Below the pieces are notes generated by a model. The model did no database searches. It was given only the letters and a program-made list of their open reading frames with translations, and was not told where the DNA came from. From contig NZ_JALJRK010000017.1 in assembly GCF_024519725.1 (NCBI RefSeq), positions 1 through 64,000 of the forward strand: a stretch of DNA of 64,000 nt, given 5' to 3'. Shown piece by piece: positions 1 through 8,678 of the stretch. A program made the position numbers and the translations under genes. How positions within the stretch are numbered: the stretch's first letter is position 1; each line of letters starts with the position of its first letter. This DNA comes from Microvirga sp. Mcv34 (GTDB lineage: Bacteria; Pseudomonadota; Alphaproteobacteria; Rhizobiales; Beijerinckiaceae).

Positions 1-63
1 TGCCTGCTCCCACAACTTGCGACGCCTCGCGAAGCGCGCCCCTCGTCGGATCAGGTGAGTAAC

Positions 64-107
64 GATATAGCTAAGGTTACAGCCGCTGTCAAGAACAAAG
101 CAAGAAC
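64..107 (-). promoter_or_regulatory. LexA-box-associated sigma70-type promoter reading left, out of the window
   Basis: On the minus strand there is a TTGACA -35 box (87-92), a 17-nt spacer and a TATATC -10 box (64-69). Immediately upstream of the -35 (93-107) lies GAAC-N7-GAAC, which reads GTTC-N7-GTTC on the minus strand. This is the alphaproteobacterial LexA operator form. The promoter points off the left edge, so the controlled gene is not visible; an SOS gene is a reasonable guess. Both promoter boxes and the operator are seen directly; SOS regulation is inferred. Confidence 0.6.
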
Positions 108-139
108 ATAACGCTGCGCGCCTCACGCCCGCCCACGTC

Positions 140-345
140 GTCACCTCCCTGGACTTGATCCGGGCACCCGTGCCGGCGATCCCGATCGGATAGGCGCGGC
201 GCCTGTCTCCCTCCCCACAAGGGGGAGGAGGGTTCCCGCGGGTGTCATCCCCGGCGGCCGCAGGCCGGGAAGGGGATCCACGATCACGCACGAAGCCATG
301 GATTCCCTTCCCCTTCGCTGCGCTCCGGCCGGGAATGACACCGAG
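140..345. repeat. Dispersed intergenic hairpin repeats upstream of the permease gene
   Basis: This non-coding stretch contains two blocks related to repeats elsewhere in the window. One is a TTGATCCGGGCACCCGTGCC-like block near 155-190. The other is a GTCATCCCCGG...CCGGGAATGACA inverted arrangement from about 243 to 341. Related blocks occur near 11.4, 38.6 and 42.2 kb. Apart from the edge promoter, no gene was recognised in bases 1-439. Confidence 0.5.
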
Positions 346-439
346 GCCGCCCTTACAATCGGGACGCGCGAGAACAGGCCCGGCTTTGCCGACCCGGCGT
401 TTCGTGCTCTATCGGGCGGAGCATCGAAACCGCAAAACC

Positions 440-1444
440 ATGCCCCTCGCCCGGTCGCCTCTCGCCTATGGCCTGATCGTCCTTCTCGGATGTTTGAGCG
501 TCGCATCCCTCGTCGTCGGCCCGGCGCCGATCACGGTGCCCGTGGCCCTGCGGGCGCTCGTGTCCGACCAGGGAGCGGCGAGCATCGTGGTGCGGGAGAT
601 CCGCCTGCCGCGCACGCTTCTCGCCCTGCTCATCGGCTGGATCTTCGGCCTTTCGGGCGCGGGGCTCCAGGGGCTGCTGCGCAATCCGCTTGCCGACACG
701 GCGGTGTTCGGGGCCCCGCAGGCCGCCGCGCTCGGGGCGGTGCTCGTGATCTATTTCGGCCTCGTCGGCACCCTGTCCTGGGTGCTGCCCTTCGCGGCGA
801 TCGCCGGAGCCCTCCTGTCCATCGCGCTGGTCGTGGCGGTGGCGGGACGGGGCGCCACCATCGTGGTGTTGGTCCTCGCGGGGCTCGCGGTCGGGGCGCT
901 CGCGGGAGCGGGGACGTCGCTGGCGATCAGTCTCTCGCCCAATCCGTTTGCCGTGACGGAGATCGTGTTCTGGCTCCTCGGCTCCTTCGAGGACCGGTCC
1001 TTCGTCCATGTGCTGCTCTGCGCCCCCTTCATCGTCTTGGCCTCGGCCCTGATCCTGGCGGCGGGACCGGGCCTGCGGGCGCTCGCCCTCGGCGAGGAGA
1101 CGGCGCGGAGCCTCGGGATCGACGTGCCGCTCCTGCGCGGCCTGATCGTCGCGGGCGCCGCCATCGGCACGGGGGCTTCCGTGGCCGTGGCGGGTTCCAT
1201 CGGCTTCGTCGGCCTTGTCGTGCCGCATCTCGTGCGCCCCTTCGTGGGCTACGACCCGGCCCGGACCCTCGTGCCGGCGGGCCTGGCCGGGGCGGCGCTC
1301 CTGCTCGCCGCCGACATCGCCGTGCGCCTCATCCCGTCCGGCGCCGAGGTGAAGATCGGCGTGCTGACGGCCCTGCTCGGCGTCCCGTTCTTCCTCTGGG
1401 TCATCGCCCGCCGCAGGGCCGAGCTGGTGGAGACGCCCGCATGA
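440..1444 (+). CDS. FecCD-family ABC transporter permease
   Basis: A 334-residue polytopic inner-membrane protein, the usual size for FecCD/BtuC permeases that import iron-siderophore, heme or cobalamin. Family landmarks include a PRTLLALLIGW stretch near residue 55, the loop SGAGLQGLLRNPLADT, and GSIGFVGLVVPHLVRP in the C-terminal half, which contacts the ATPase. About ten hydrophobic segments are visible. The start at MPLARSP was chosen because upstream in-frame sequence is repeat-derived. The stop overlaps the start of the ATPase gene (ATGA). No substrate-binding protein gene is in view, so the substrate is unknown. Confidence 0.9.
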   Translation: MPLARSPLAYGLIVLLGCLSVASLVVGPAPITVPVALRALVSDQGAASIVVREIRLPRTLLALLIGWIFGLSGAGLQGLLRNPLADTAVFGAPQAAALGAVLVIYFGLVGTLSWVLPFAAIAGALLSIALVVAVAGRGATIVVLVLAGLAVGALAGAGTSLAISLSPNPFAVTEIVFWLLGSFEDRSFVHVLLCAPFIVLASALILAAGPGLRALALGEETARSLGIDVPLLRGLIVAGAAIGTGASVAVAGSIGFVGLVVPHLVRPFVGYDPARTLVPAGLAGAALLLAADIAVRLIPSGAEVKIGVLTALLGVPFFLWVIARRRAELVETPA

Positions 1445-2241
1445 CGCGTCTCGAAGCCCGGTCTCTGATGGTGGATCTCGGAACGCGCCGAACCCTCGAC
1501 GGCATCGACCTGTCCTTTGAGCCGGGGCGCTTCACGGTGATCATCGGTCCCAACGGGGCCGGCAAGACGACCCTGCTGCGAAGCCTGGCCGGACTGGCGG
1601 TGCCGTCGAAGGGCGAGGTCGCCCTGGACGGCCGCGCCCTCGCTGGGATGTCCGCCGGCGCGCGGGCGCGCTCCATCGCCTATCTGCCCCAGGGCGGCGG
1701 AGTGGCCTGGCCCCTGCCGGTGGCAGGCGTGGTCGCGCTCGGACGCCTGCCCCATGGGGAGAGGCCCGATCGCCTGCCGAGAGAGGGCCGGGAGGCGGTC
1801 GCCTCGGCGATGTCTTCGGTCGGATTGCAGGATTTCGCCCACAGGCCCGCCACGGCCCTGTCGGGCGGCGAGCGGGCCCGGGTGCTGCTCGCCCGCGCTC
1901 TCGCCACGCAGGCGCCGGTGCTGCTGGCCGACGAGCCGGTCGCGGCCCTCGATCCGCGCCATCAGCTCGTCGTGCTTGATGTCCTGAAGGCCCGCGCCCG
2001 CGCCGGCGTCACGGTGGTCGCCGTCATGCACGACCTGACGCTGGCGGCCCGCTTCGCCGACGACATCGTGCTGCTCGACCGGGGGAGGGTCGAAGCCTCC
2101 GGCCCGCCGGCGGCGGTTCTGACCGAGGAACGGCTCGCGGCGATCTTCGGCATCCGGGCGCAGGTTCTGGAGCTGGCGGGTGGCCTCCTGGTGCTGGCCG
2201 AGAGGCCCCTGGAGGGGGCTCGGCCGGATGCCGGGCAATGA
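1441..2241 (+). CDS. ABC transporter ATP-binding protein (FecE/BtuD type)
   Basis: A 266-residue cytoplasmic ATPase that powers the preceding permease. It has an intact Walker A (GPNGAGKTT, about residue 36), signature LSGGERARV, Walker B VLLADEP with catalytic Glu, and a switch His in VMHDLTLAARF. The start overlaps the permease stop by four bases, which indicates translational coupling. By family this is an iron-chelate, heme or B12 importer; the sequence does not settle which. Confidence 0.93.
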   Translation: MTRLEARSLMVDLGTRRTLDGIDLSFEPGRFTVIIGPNGAGKTTLLRSLAGLAVPSKGEVALDGRALAGMSAGARARSIAYLPQGGGVAWPLPVAGVVALGRLPHGERPDRLPREGREAVASAMSSVGLQDFAHRPATALSGGERARVLLARALATQAPVLLADEPVAALDPRHQLVVLDVLKARARAGVTVVAVMHDLTLAARFADDIVLLDRGRVEASGPPAAVLTEERLAAIFGIRAQVLELAGGLLVLAERPLEGARPDAGQ

Positions 2242-2465
2242 ATTTCGCACATTGGTATTCCGTTACGGACTTGCATTGACAAAGCCATAAGCCCGACGGA
2301 TACCCCTGGCTTGCGGCATCGGATCCGGTCCCGGATGTGTACTTTTGGGATCCGTCCGGTGCATCTTCTCGTTGCTGGCGCATCGTTCTTCGCAGAAAAC
2401 GGGGCCCCTTGTTTTACTCACGTGGTCCTTCGAGGCCGCACGATGTGCTACGGTACGGCAGGTCT

Positions 2466-4430
2466 ATGAATCAGCAGGGTCTCAAGAAAGCGCTCATCGT
2501 TGTGCATGATCTCGTGATGACGGGCGTGGCCGTCCTTGCGACCTTCTACGTGCGCTTCGACGGTTCGGTCCTTCACGACAGGCTCTCCCATCTGCCGGTC
2601 TTCCTTCCGCCCTTCATCGCCTTCGCGGGCGTGGTCTACTGGTTCTCCCAGCTCTACAAGTCCAAGTGGCGCTTCGCGTCCCTGCCCGACCTGTTCAACA
2701 TCTTCCGGGCCGCGACCATCCTGGCCGTGACCCTGCTGGTGGTCGATTACATTCTCGTCTCGCCGCAGCTTCGGGGCACCTTCTTCTTCGGCAAGATCAC
2801 GATCGCCCTCTATTGGCTGATCCAGATGTTCCTGCTGGGCGGCCCGCGGCTGGCGTTCCGCTACATGAAATACGCCCGCTCGCGCCATACCCTGCAGCGG
2901 GATTCCAGCACGCCGACCCTGCTCCTGGGCCGCGGCAGCGACATCGAGGTGATCCTGCGGGCCATCGAGGCCGGCACGGTCAAGAAGACGCAGCCCAAGG
3001 GCATCCTGTCCTGGCGGGCCGACGATCTGGGACAATCCATGCGCGGCGTGCCCGTGCTCGGCACCTTCGGCGATCTCGACCAGGTGATTCAGGACTTCCA
3101 CGAGCGGGGCACACCCATCCGCCGCCTTCTGGCGACGCCGAGCGCCCTGATGCCGGAAGCGAACCCGGACATGCTGCTCGCCCGCGCCCGCCGCCTCGGC
3201 CTGCCGCTGGTGCGGGTCACGAGCCTGGGCGAGGGCATGCGCGACGCCGAGCTCGCGCCGCTGGAGATCGAGGACCTGCTCCTGCGCCCGACCGTGCAGA
3301 TCGACCGCAAGCGGCTCGAAACCTTCATCCGCGGCAAGCGCGTTCTGGTCACGGGCGGCGGCGGCTCCATCGGGTCGGAGATCTGCACCCGCGTGGTCGC
3401 CTTCGGGGCCCGCGACCTGATGATCCTCGAAAGCTCCGAGCCGTCCCTGCACCACATCCTGGAAAACCCCGCCCTGCTGTCGAGCGACACCAACGTGGAC
3501 GGGGTCATCGCCGACGTGCGCGACCGGGACCGGGTGCGCGAGGTGATGAACGGGTTCCAGCCCGAGGTGGTCTTCCACGCGGCCGCCCTCAAGCATGTTC
3601 CCTATCTCGAGAAGAACTGGACCGAGGGGGTCAAGACCAATGTGTTCGGCTCGGTGAACGTGGCCGATGCGGCCGTGGAGGCGGGCGCCGACACCATCGT
3701 GATGATCTCCACCGACAAGGCCATCGACCCGGTCTCCATGCTCGGCGCCACCAAGCGCTTCGCCGAGATGTACGGGCAGGCGCTCGACGCCGAGTTCATG
3801 GGCCGCAACGGCGCCACCCGCATCATCGCGGTGCGCTTCGGCAACGTGTTGGGCTCGGTCGGTTCCGTGGTGCCGAAGTTCAAGGCGCAGATCGCCCGCG
3901 GCGGACCGCTCACGGTCACCCATCCGGACATGGTGCGCTACTTCATGACCACCCGCGAGGCGGCCGATCTGGTGCTCACCTCCGCGTCCCACGCGGAAGA
4001 GAGCCGCGCCCTGACGGAGCGCACCAACGGCGACGAGCGCGCCTCGGTCTACGTGCTCAAGATGGGCCAGCCGGTGAGGATCTACGAACTGGCGGAGCGC
4101 ATGATCCGGCTCGCCGGCTACGAGCCGGGCGAGGATATCGAGATCCAGGTCACCGGCACGCGTCCGGGCGAGCGGCTGCACGAGATCCTCTTCGCCCGCG
4201 AAGAGCCCCGTACGGAAATCGGCATCGACGGCGTCATGGCGGCGAAACCCATCTTCGCCGACCGGGAGCGGGTCGATCAGTGGCTGCAGATCCTGACGCG
4301 CTCCCTCGCGAACGGCGACCGCGCCCTGGCCGAGCAGGTGTTCGAGGATGCGATCCCGGAATTCAAGCGCCGGAAGCCCGCGCCGCCGCCTGCCGAGCCA
4401 GTTCAGCAAGCGCGTCTCGCGTCGAGCTGA
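2466..4430 (+). CDS. Membrane-anchored nucleotide-sugar 4,6-dehydratase (WbpM/FlaA1/CapD long form)
   Basis: A 654-residue protein with several N-terminal membrane segments (about residues 10-130), a middle CoA-binding-like domain and a C-terminal SDR dehydratase domain. The NAD-binding motif GGGGSIGSE lies near residue 297. ISTDKAIDPVSMLGATKR near 413-430 shows the family's Met in place of the usual SDR catalytic Tyr, followed by Lys. Long-form members convert UDP-GlcNAc to UDP-4-keto-6-deoxy-GlcNAc for O-antigen or capsule. The start at MNQQGLKK gives a normal N-terminus. Its 3' end overlaps the convergent epimerase gene by 68 bases. Confidence 0.88.
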   Translation: MNQQGLKKALIVVHDLVMTGVAVLATFYVRFDGSVLHDRLSHLPVFLPPFIAFAGVVYWFSQLYKSKWRFASLPDLFNIFRAATILAVTLLVVDYILVSPQLRGTFFFGKITIALYWLIQMFLLGGPRLAFRYMKYARSRHTLQRDSSTPTLLLGRGSDIEVILRAIEAGTVKKTQPKGILSWRADDLGQSMRGVPVLGTFGDLDQVIQDFHERGTPIRRLLATPSALMPEANPDMLLARARRLGLPLVRVTSLGEGMRDAELAPLEIEDLLLRPTVQIDRKRLETFIRGKRVLVTGGGGSIGSEICTRVVAFGARDLMILESSEPSLHHILENPALLSSDTNVDGVIADVRDRDRVREVMNGFQPEVVFHAAALKHVPYLEKNWTEGVKTNVFGSVNVADAAVEAGADTIVMISTDKAIDPVSMLGATKRFAEMYGQALDAEFMGRNGATRIIAVRFGNVLGSVGSVVPKFKAQIARGGPLTVTHPDMVRYFMTTREAADLVLTSASHAEESRALTERTNGDERASVYVLKMGQPVRIYELAERMIRLAGYEPGEDIEIQVTGTRPGERLHEILFAREEPRTEIGIDGVMAAKPIFADRERVDQWLQILTRSLANGDRALAEQVFEDAIPEFKRRKPAPPPAEPVQQARLASS

Positions 4431-5304
4431 CCGGCTTCCATCCCAGGTTCCGCAAGGCTTCGGGGCTCGCGACCAGCGAGCCGGCCAGCCGCTCATAGGC
4501 CTCGTTCCGGCCGGTGAGGGCAGCCGCTCCTTTCAGGAGGAAGGACGGCACCGGGACAAGGCCCGGCCCACGCCCCAGACCCTTGCGCAGAGCCGTGACG
4601 ATCTCGGGGATCGTCACCGGTTCCGGGTCGGCCACGAGGAAGGGGCGCCTCAGGGAGCCTTCCGCGCGCAGGATCATGTCCACCGCCTCAGCCAGATTGT
4701 CGAGGGAGAGGAGCGAGCGCTTGGCGCTCAGGCTGCCGAGGGGCAGGGGCCAAGGCGATTGTGCGAGCGTCAGGAGCGCCGCCATGTTGCCCTTCACGCC
4801 GGGACCGTAGACGAGCGCGGGGCGAAGGGCCGCCCAGTCGAGCCCGAGGGCGGAGAGGCCCCGCTCGGCCTCGAGCTTCGAGCGGCCGTAAGGGTCGGTC
4901 GGGCGCGGCTCCTGGGCCTCGGTCAGGACACCCTCGGCGGTCGGTCCGCTCTGGGCCCGGATCGAGGAGAGGAACACGAATCGCTTCACGCCCGCCCGCT
5001 CGGCGGATTGCGCGAGCTTCACGGTCGCCTCGGTGTTGATGGTCCGGTAATCGTCCTCCGGCCGTCCCGACATGGCGTGGGCGAGCCCCGCCGAGTGGAT
5101 CACCATGTCCACGTCGCGAAGCGCCGCCGCCATGTTGTGCGGGGAGGCGATGTCGCCGATCACCGCGCTCGACGCGCCGGCGGGCACCTCGGATGGCCGG
5201 CGCAGCAGCACCCGGACCCGGTAGCCGCGCCGGGGCAGCTCGTTCAGGAGATGTCGTCCGATGAAACCCGTGGCGCCGGTCAGGGCAATCAGGGGTGCAT
5301 TCAT
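4363..5304 (-). CDS. NAD-dependent epimerase/reductase (WbpV/WreQ-like)
   Basis: A 313-residue extended SDR with the N-terminal GATGFIGRHL nucleotide-binding motif, LSSIRAQSG (catalytic Ser region) and YGRSKLEAE (Tyr-x3-Lys). Its size and its place between a 4,6-dehydratase and an initiating sugar-phosphate transferase resemble reductases that turn the 4-keto-6-deoxy intermediate into UDP-QuiNAc or UDP-FucNAc. That assignment rests on context. The start ATG overlaps the stop of the upstream transferase gene (ATGA). Confidence 0.8.
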   Translation of the reverse strand: MNAPLIALTGATGFIGRHLLNELPRRGYRVRVLLRRPSEVPAGASSAVIGDIASPHNMAAALRDVDMVIHSAGLAHAMSGRPEDDYRTINTEATVKLAQSAERAGVKRFVFLSSIRAQSGPTAEGVLTEAQEPRPTDPYGRSKLEAERGLSALGLDWAALRPALVYGPGVKGNMAALLTLAQSPWPLPLGSLSAKRSLLSLDNLAEAVDMILRAEGSLRRPFLVADPEPVTIPEIVTALRKGLGRGPGLVPVPSFLLKGAAALTGRNEAYERLAGSLVASPEALRNLGWKPVSSTRDALAELARQAAARASGA

Positions 5305-6431
5305 CGGGAAACCTCCAAGGGGACTGATACGCGCGGATGCGAGAAACGCCTGAGAACCAGGCCGACGAGAGCGGCCCCCAAGGCAAGCGCCGCGATCTGC
5401 ACCGCGCCCGAGGGCCAGACAAGGGTCATAGCGGCCAGAGCGGCCAGGACAAGGTTGAGACCGAAAACATGAGCGTTGACCTGAAGAACCGAGAAGCCGT
5501 TGTCGGTCGCCTTCTGATAGAAATGGCTGCGATGAGCCTCCCACACCTTCTCGCGACGGGCGATGCGGCGCAGCAGGGTGATGGTCGCGTCCATCAGGTA
5601 GTAGAGCGGCAGCAGGAGCGCCGCCGCGAGCGCGCCCGTTCCGGCGAGCTGGAGCAGCAGCCAGCCGACGAGAAGTCCGATGGGCAATGAGCCGACATCG
5701 CCGAGGAACAGGCGGGCCACGGGCTTGTTGAAGGGCGCGAATCCGAGGAGTGCGCCGCAGAGGGCGAGGGCTACGAAGGTCACCAGGACCGACATAGGTA
5801 GCTCCCCCGCAGGCCCAAGAAGAGCAATAGCAGCCGTCACCGGCACCATCTCGGCCACGGTGATCCAGTCGAGCCCGTCCATGAAGTTGACGAGGTTCAC
5901 GAACCAGACGCCGCCGAGAATGAGAATGGCCTGCTCGACGGCGAGAGGAACGACTTCCGGCAGCACCCTTAAGTCACTTGTCACCACGACGGCAGCAACG
6001 GCTGCAACCTGAAGAACAAGGCGCAGGCTCGCCGGCAAGGGACGAATATCATCGACTGCGCCAACGATGGCCAAGAGCAACGAGGCGCCTGCAAGAACGA
6101 CGAAGGTTTTGAAGAAATGGTCTGGCAAACTGAGCAAGGCGAAAGCCAGAGCCATCGCGATCAGCACGGCGCCGACAACAGCGATGCCACCTCCTTGAGG
6201 TGTCGGGCTCTGGTGGCTCGACCGAGCATTGGGTCGCGCTAGGGCATAGCGGACCAAGAGCGGCTTGAGAGCCACGATAAGAACGGCCGACAGGAAACCT
6301 GCTGTCAGCATGATCACAGATAGAATGACGACGGTGAAGAACGCAAAAGGATTGAACAGCACGGACAGCAGAAAGCCGACCGCCACCAACGCAGCCCAAA
6401 ACCCGATCAGCTTGAGATAATCCGCGATCAT
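5301..6431 (-). CDS. WecA/WbpL-like undecaprenyl-phosphate glycosyl-1-phosphate transferase (GT4)
   Basis: A 376-residue polytopic membrane enzyme of the MraY/WecA superfamily, about ten or eleven segments. It shows PNARSSHQSPTPQGGG near residue 71, NFMDGLDWI with the conserved Asp, FLGDVGSLPIG, and the cytoplasmic HRSHFYQKATDNG loop that helps select the sugar. The family moves a HexNAc-1-phosphate from UDP to undecaprenyl phosphate, starting O-antigen or other repeat units. It lies in a tight operon: one base after the UDP-GlcA epimerase and overlapping the next gene. Confidence 0.9.
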   Translation of the reverse strand: MIADYLKLIGFWAALVAVGFLLSVLFNPFAFFTVVILSVIMLTAGFLSAVLIVALKPLLVRYALARPNARSSHQSPTPQGGGIAVVGAVLIAMALAFALLSLPDHFFKTFVVLAGASLLLAIVGAVDDIRPLPASLRLVLQVAAVAAVVVTSDLRVLPEVVPLAVEQAILILGGVWFVNLVNFMDGLDWITVAEMVPVTAAIALLGPAGELPMSVLVTFVALALCGALLGFAPFNKPVARLFLGDVGSLPIGLLVGWLLLQLAGTGALAAALLLPLYYLMDATITLLRRIARREKVWEAHRSHFYQKATDNGFSVLQVNAHVFGLNLVLAALAAMTLVWPSGAVQIAALALGAALVGLVLRRFSHPRVSVPLEVSR

Positions 6432-6432
6432 C

Positions 6433-7440
6433 TCACGCCCCGTGATAGTCGCGGTACCAAGCCACGAACCGCCTGATGCCCTCTTCCAGCGAGGTCGCGG
6501 GCGCGAAGCCCACGTCGCGGCGCAAGTCCGTCACGTCGGCGCGCGTTTCCAGCACGTCGCCGGGCGGGAGCGGGACGTCCACGCGGTTCGCTTGTCTGCC
6601 GAGCGCATTCTCGATGAGCGCGATGAGATCGTTCACCTCTTCCGGTGAATCGTTGCCGATGTTGTAGACCCGATGCGGCGCGGGGCCGGTGGCCGGATCG
6701 GGATGCTCGGCATCCCAGGCCGGATCGGGCGCCGGGATCCTGTCGACCAGCCGGACGATCCCCTCCACGATATCGTCCACATAGGTGAAGTCGCGCCAGA
6801 CCCGCCCCGCCTGGGCGACCTGGATCTCCCGGCCCTCGGCGATGGCGTGGGTGAATTTGTACACCGCCATGTCGGGCCGGCCCCAGGGACCGTAGACGGT
6901 GAAGAAGCGCAGGGCCGTGCAGGGCAATCCGAAGAGAGACGCATAGGAATGCGCCATCATCTCGTTGGCTTTCTTGGTGGCGGCATAGAGGCTGATCGGG
7001 TGATCGGTGCTGTCGTGCTCCGAGAAGGGCAGCTTGCGGTTGGCCCCGTAGACGGAACTCGACGAGGCATAGACGAGATGCCGGATCCCGCCGTGGCGGC
7101 AGGCTTCGAGCATGTTCATGAAGCCGATGAGGTTCGACGACGCATACGGGTTGGGATCGACGAAGCGCACGCCCGGCTGGGCCGCGAGATGGATCACCTT
7201 CTCGAAACGGTGGCGCTCGAACAGGTCGCGGGTTGCCTCGGCGTCCGCGAGATCCAGGCGCTCGCCCGCGAAGGTGTTGTGCGGGGTCAGCTTTCCGAAG
7301 CGGGCTTCCTTCAGGCTTACGTCGTAATAGGGCGTGAAGCTGTCGACTCCGACCACATGATGGCCATCGGCCATAAGCCGCTGCGCCACGTGGAAGCCGA
7401 TGAAACCCGCTGCGCCGGTGACAAGGATGGGAGCTGACAT
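6433..7440 (-). CDS. UDP-glucuronate 4-epimerase-like NAD-dependent epimerase
   Basis: A 335-residue extended SDR. Visible are GAAGFIGFHVAQRL (NAD site), LVYASSSSVYG, and YAATKKANE with the Tyr-x3-Lys dyad. The block VYGPWGRPDMAVYKF is typical of UDP-GlcA 4-epimerases such as rhizobial LpsL. It would supply UDP-galacturonate to surface polysaccharide. It is the first gene of a three-gene minus-strand operon. The start MSAPILVTG lies just upstream of the Rossmann motif, as normal. Confidence 0.87.
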   Translation of the reverse strand: MSAPILVTGAAGFIGFHVAQRLMADGHHVVGVDSFTPYYDVSLKEARFGKLTPHNTFAGERLDLADAEATRDLFERHRFEKVIHLAAQPGVRFVDPNPYASSNLIGFMNMLEACRHGGIRHLVYASSSSVYGANRKLPFSEHDSTDHPISLYAATKKANEMMAHSYASLFGLPCTALRFFTVYGPWGRPDMAVYKFTHAIAEGREIQVAQAGRVWRDFTYVDDIVEGIVRLVDRIPAPDPAWDAEHPDPATGPAPHRVYNIGNDSPEEVNDLIALIENALGRQANRVDVPLPPGDVLETRADVTDLRRDVGFAPATSLEEGIRRFVAWYRDYHGA

Positions 7441-7470
7441 GAAGAGGCCTGCCTGATGAAGTGGAGGGAA

Positions 7471-7610
7471 CCTTAGCGCATCGTGCGGAAAAGTGGTCCC
7501 GGTTTTTCCGCCTGGACATTGCGCTCTCCGGGGATGTGGAGCACCGGGCCGAACCCGAAAGTGCAGGCCCACCTTTGGGTCGGATGCTTCAGACCTTTTC
7601 GTCAGGGAGA
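7471..7610. repeat. Intergenic repeat (GCGCATCGTGCGGAAAAGTGG family)
   Basis: The 204-base gap between the epimerase operon and the MBL gene carries the core AGCGCATCGTGCGGAAAAGTGG at 7475-7496. A second half near 7575-7592 contains CACCTTTGGGTCGGATGCTT. The same halves recur near 21.5, 38.7 and 39.3 kb. No gene or clear terminator was seen here. Confidence 0.6.
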
Positions 7611-7644
7611 GACCCGTTCGGGGCAGCCGCGCCAGGCGCGGAAT

Positions 7645-8583
7645 TCAGGTCGCGAAATCCTTCAAGGAGGCGGGACGTGTCTCTTTGGCTTCTGCCGGAG
7701 GTTCCGCGCAAGTCGCGTCCAGGTCCTCTTCCAGCGGCTCGAACGCGAAGGATTGGCGCTCCCGGGCCATGAAGGCCGTGGGCATGACGGCCTGCATCTC
7801 GGCCTCGGCGGCCTTCAGGAAGGCGTCGTCGTGACCGGGATAGAGATGGAAGATCGCCAGCGCCTTCACGCCGACGCTCTGCGCGAGCTCGACGCCCTTC
7901 TGCCAGGTGGAATGGCCCCAGCCCCGGCAATAGGAATATTCGGCGTCGGAGAACATGCCGTCGAACACCATCAGGTCGGTGCCGCGCACGAACTCCGCGA
8001 GGCTCGGATCGGGCCACGGGTCGCTGTGCTCCACGTCGCTGATATAGCAGATGCTGCGGCCCCGGTGGCTGATGCGGAAGCCCGTGGCTCCGCCGGGATG
8101 GTTCAGGAGGTGCGTGTCGATCCGCGTCCCGTCGTCGAGGACGAGCGCCTCGCCCGCCTTGAAGCCATGATGTTCGAACCGCGCGGGAAGCTGGCCGAGG
8201 CGCACGGGAAAGAGCGGTGGAGCGAAGAGGCGGTTCAGGGGCTCCATGGCGCTCTCCCCTTCCAGGTGGCCGCAATAGGTGCGGATCACCCGCTCCTTGG
8301 CGAGAAGGGCAGGCTTGAAGAAGGGAAGGCCGCTGATGTGGTCGAGATGAAGATGGCTCAGGAGGATGTCGATCTTCTCGGGCGCGGTCGCGGCGAGCTC
8401 GGTGCCGAGGGCGGAAAGACCGGTTCCCGCATCGAGGATGAACAGGCGATCCCCGCAGCGGACCTCGACGCACGGCGTATGCGAGCCGAACTCGACGAAT
8501 TGGGGGCCGGATGCGCAGGTGGAGCCGCGTATGCCCCAGAACCGGACCCGCAACGCGTCAGAGGATGCAACACGCCTTACCAT
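7645..8583 (-). CDS. MBL-fold metallohydrolase
   Basis: A 312-residue cytoplasmic metallo-beta-lactamase-fold protein. The metal motif HLHLDH lies at residues 77-82, with a later His in the HAxHP-like region (HLLNHPGG) and DVEHSD supplying further ligands. The N-terminus VRFWGIRGSTCASGP and GTGLSALG match a subgroup often annotated as cyclic-nucleotide phosphodiesterase-like or RNase Z-like hydrolases. The substrate cannot be read from the sequence. It stands alone between two repeat-containing gaps. Confidence 0.85.
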   Translation of the reverse strand: MVRRVASSDALRVRFWGIRGSTCASGPQFVEFGSHTPCVEVRCGDRLFILDAGTGLSALGTELAATAPEKIDILLSHLHLDHISGLPFFKPALLAKERVIRTYCGHLEGESAMEPLNRLFAPPLFPVRLGQLPARFEHHGFKAGEALVLDDGTRIDTHLLNHPGGATGFRISHRGRSICYISDVEHSDPWPDPSLAEFVRGTDLMVFDGMFSDAEYSYCRGWGHSTWQKGVELAQSVGVKALAIFHLYPGHDDAFLKAAEAEMQAVMPTAFMARERQSFAFEPLEEDLDATCAEPPAEAKETRPASLKDFAT

Positions 8584-8678
8584 TTCAGGATCATGACCAA
8601 TCGAAAACCCTGCTTATGTGTGCTAGCGCACATCGAACAAGCTGCCCCCGAGCGGGACGGCAGGTCAAGGTAAATATA

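Noticed and set aside
298..1440. Long frame reading into the ABC ATPase gene from 298
   Set aside because: The part before 1441 lies in another frame of the permease gene and is Arg/Gly-rich noise. The true ATPase starts at the ATG overlapping the permease stop.
2448..4496. Long open frame opposite the 4,6-dehydratase gene
   Set aside because: The plus-strand frame has clear SDR motifs and membrane segments. The reverse frame is His/Arg/Gly-rich with no domain, typical of antisense frames in GC-rich DNA.
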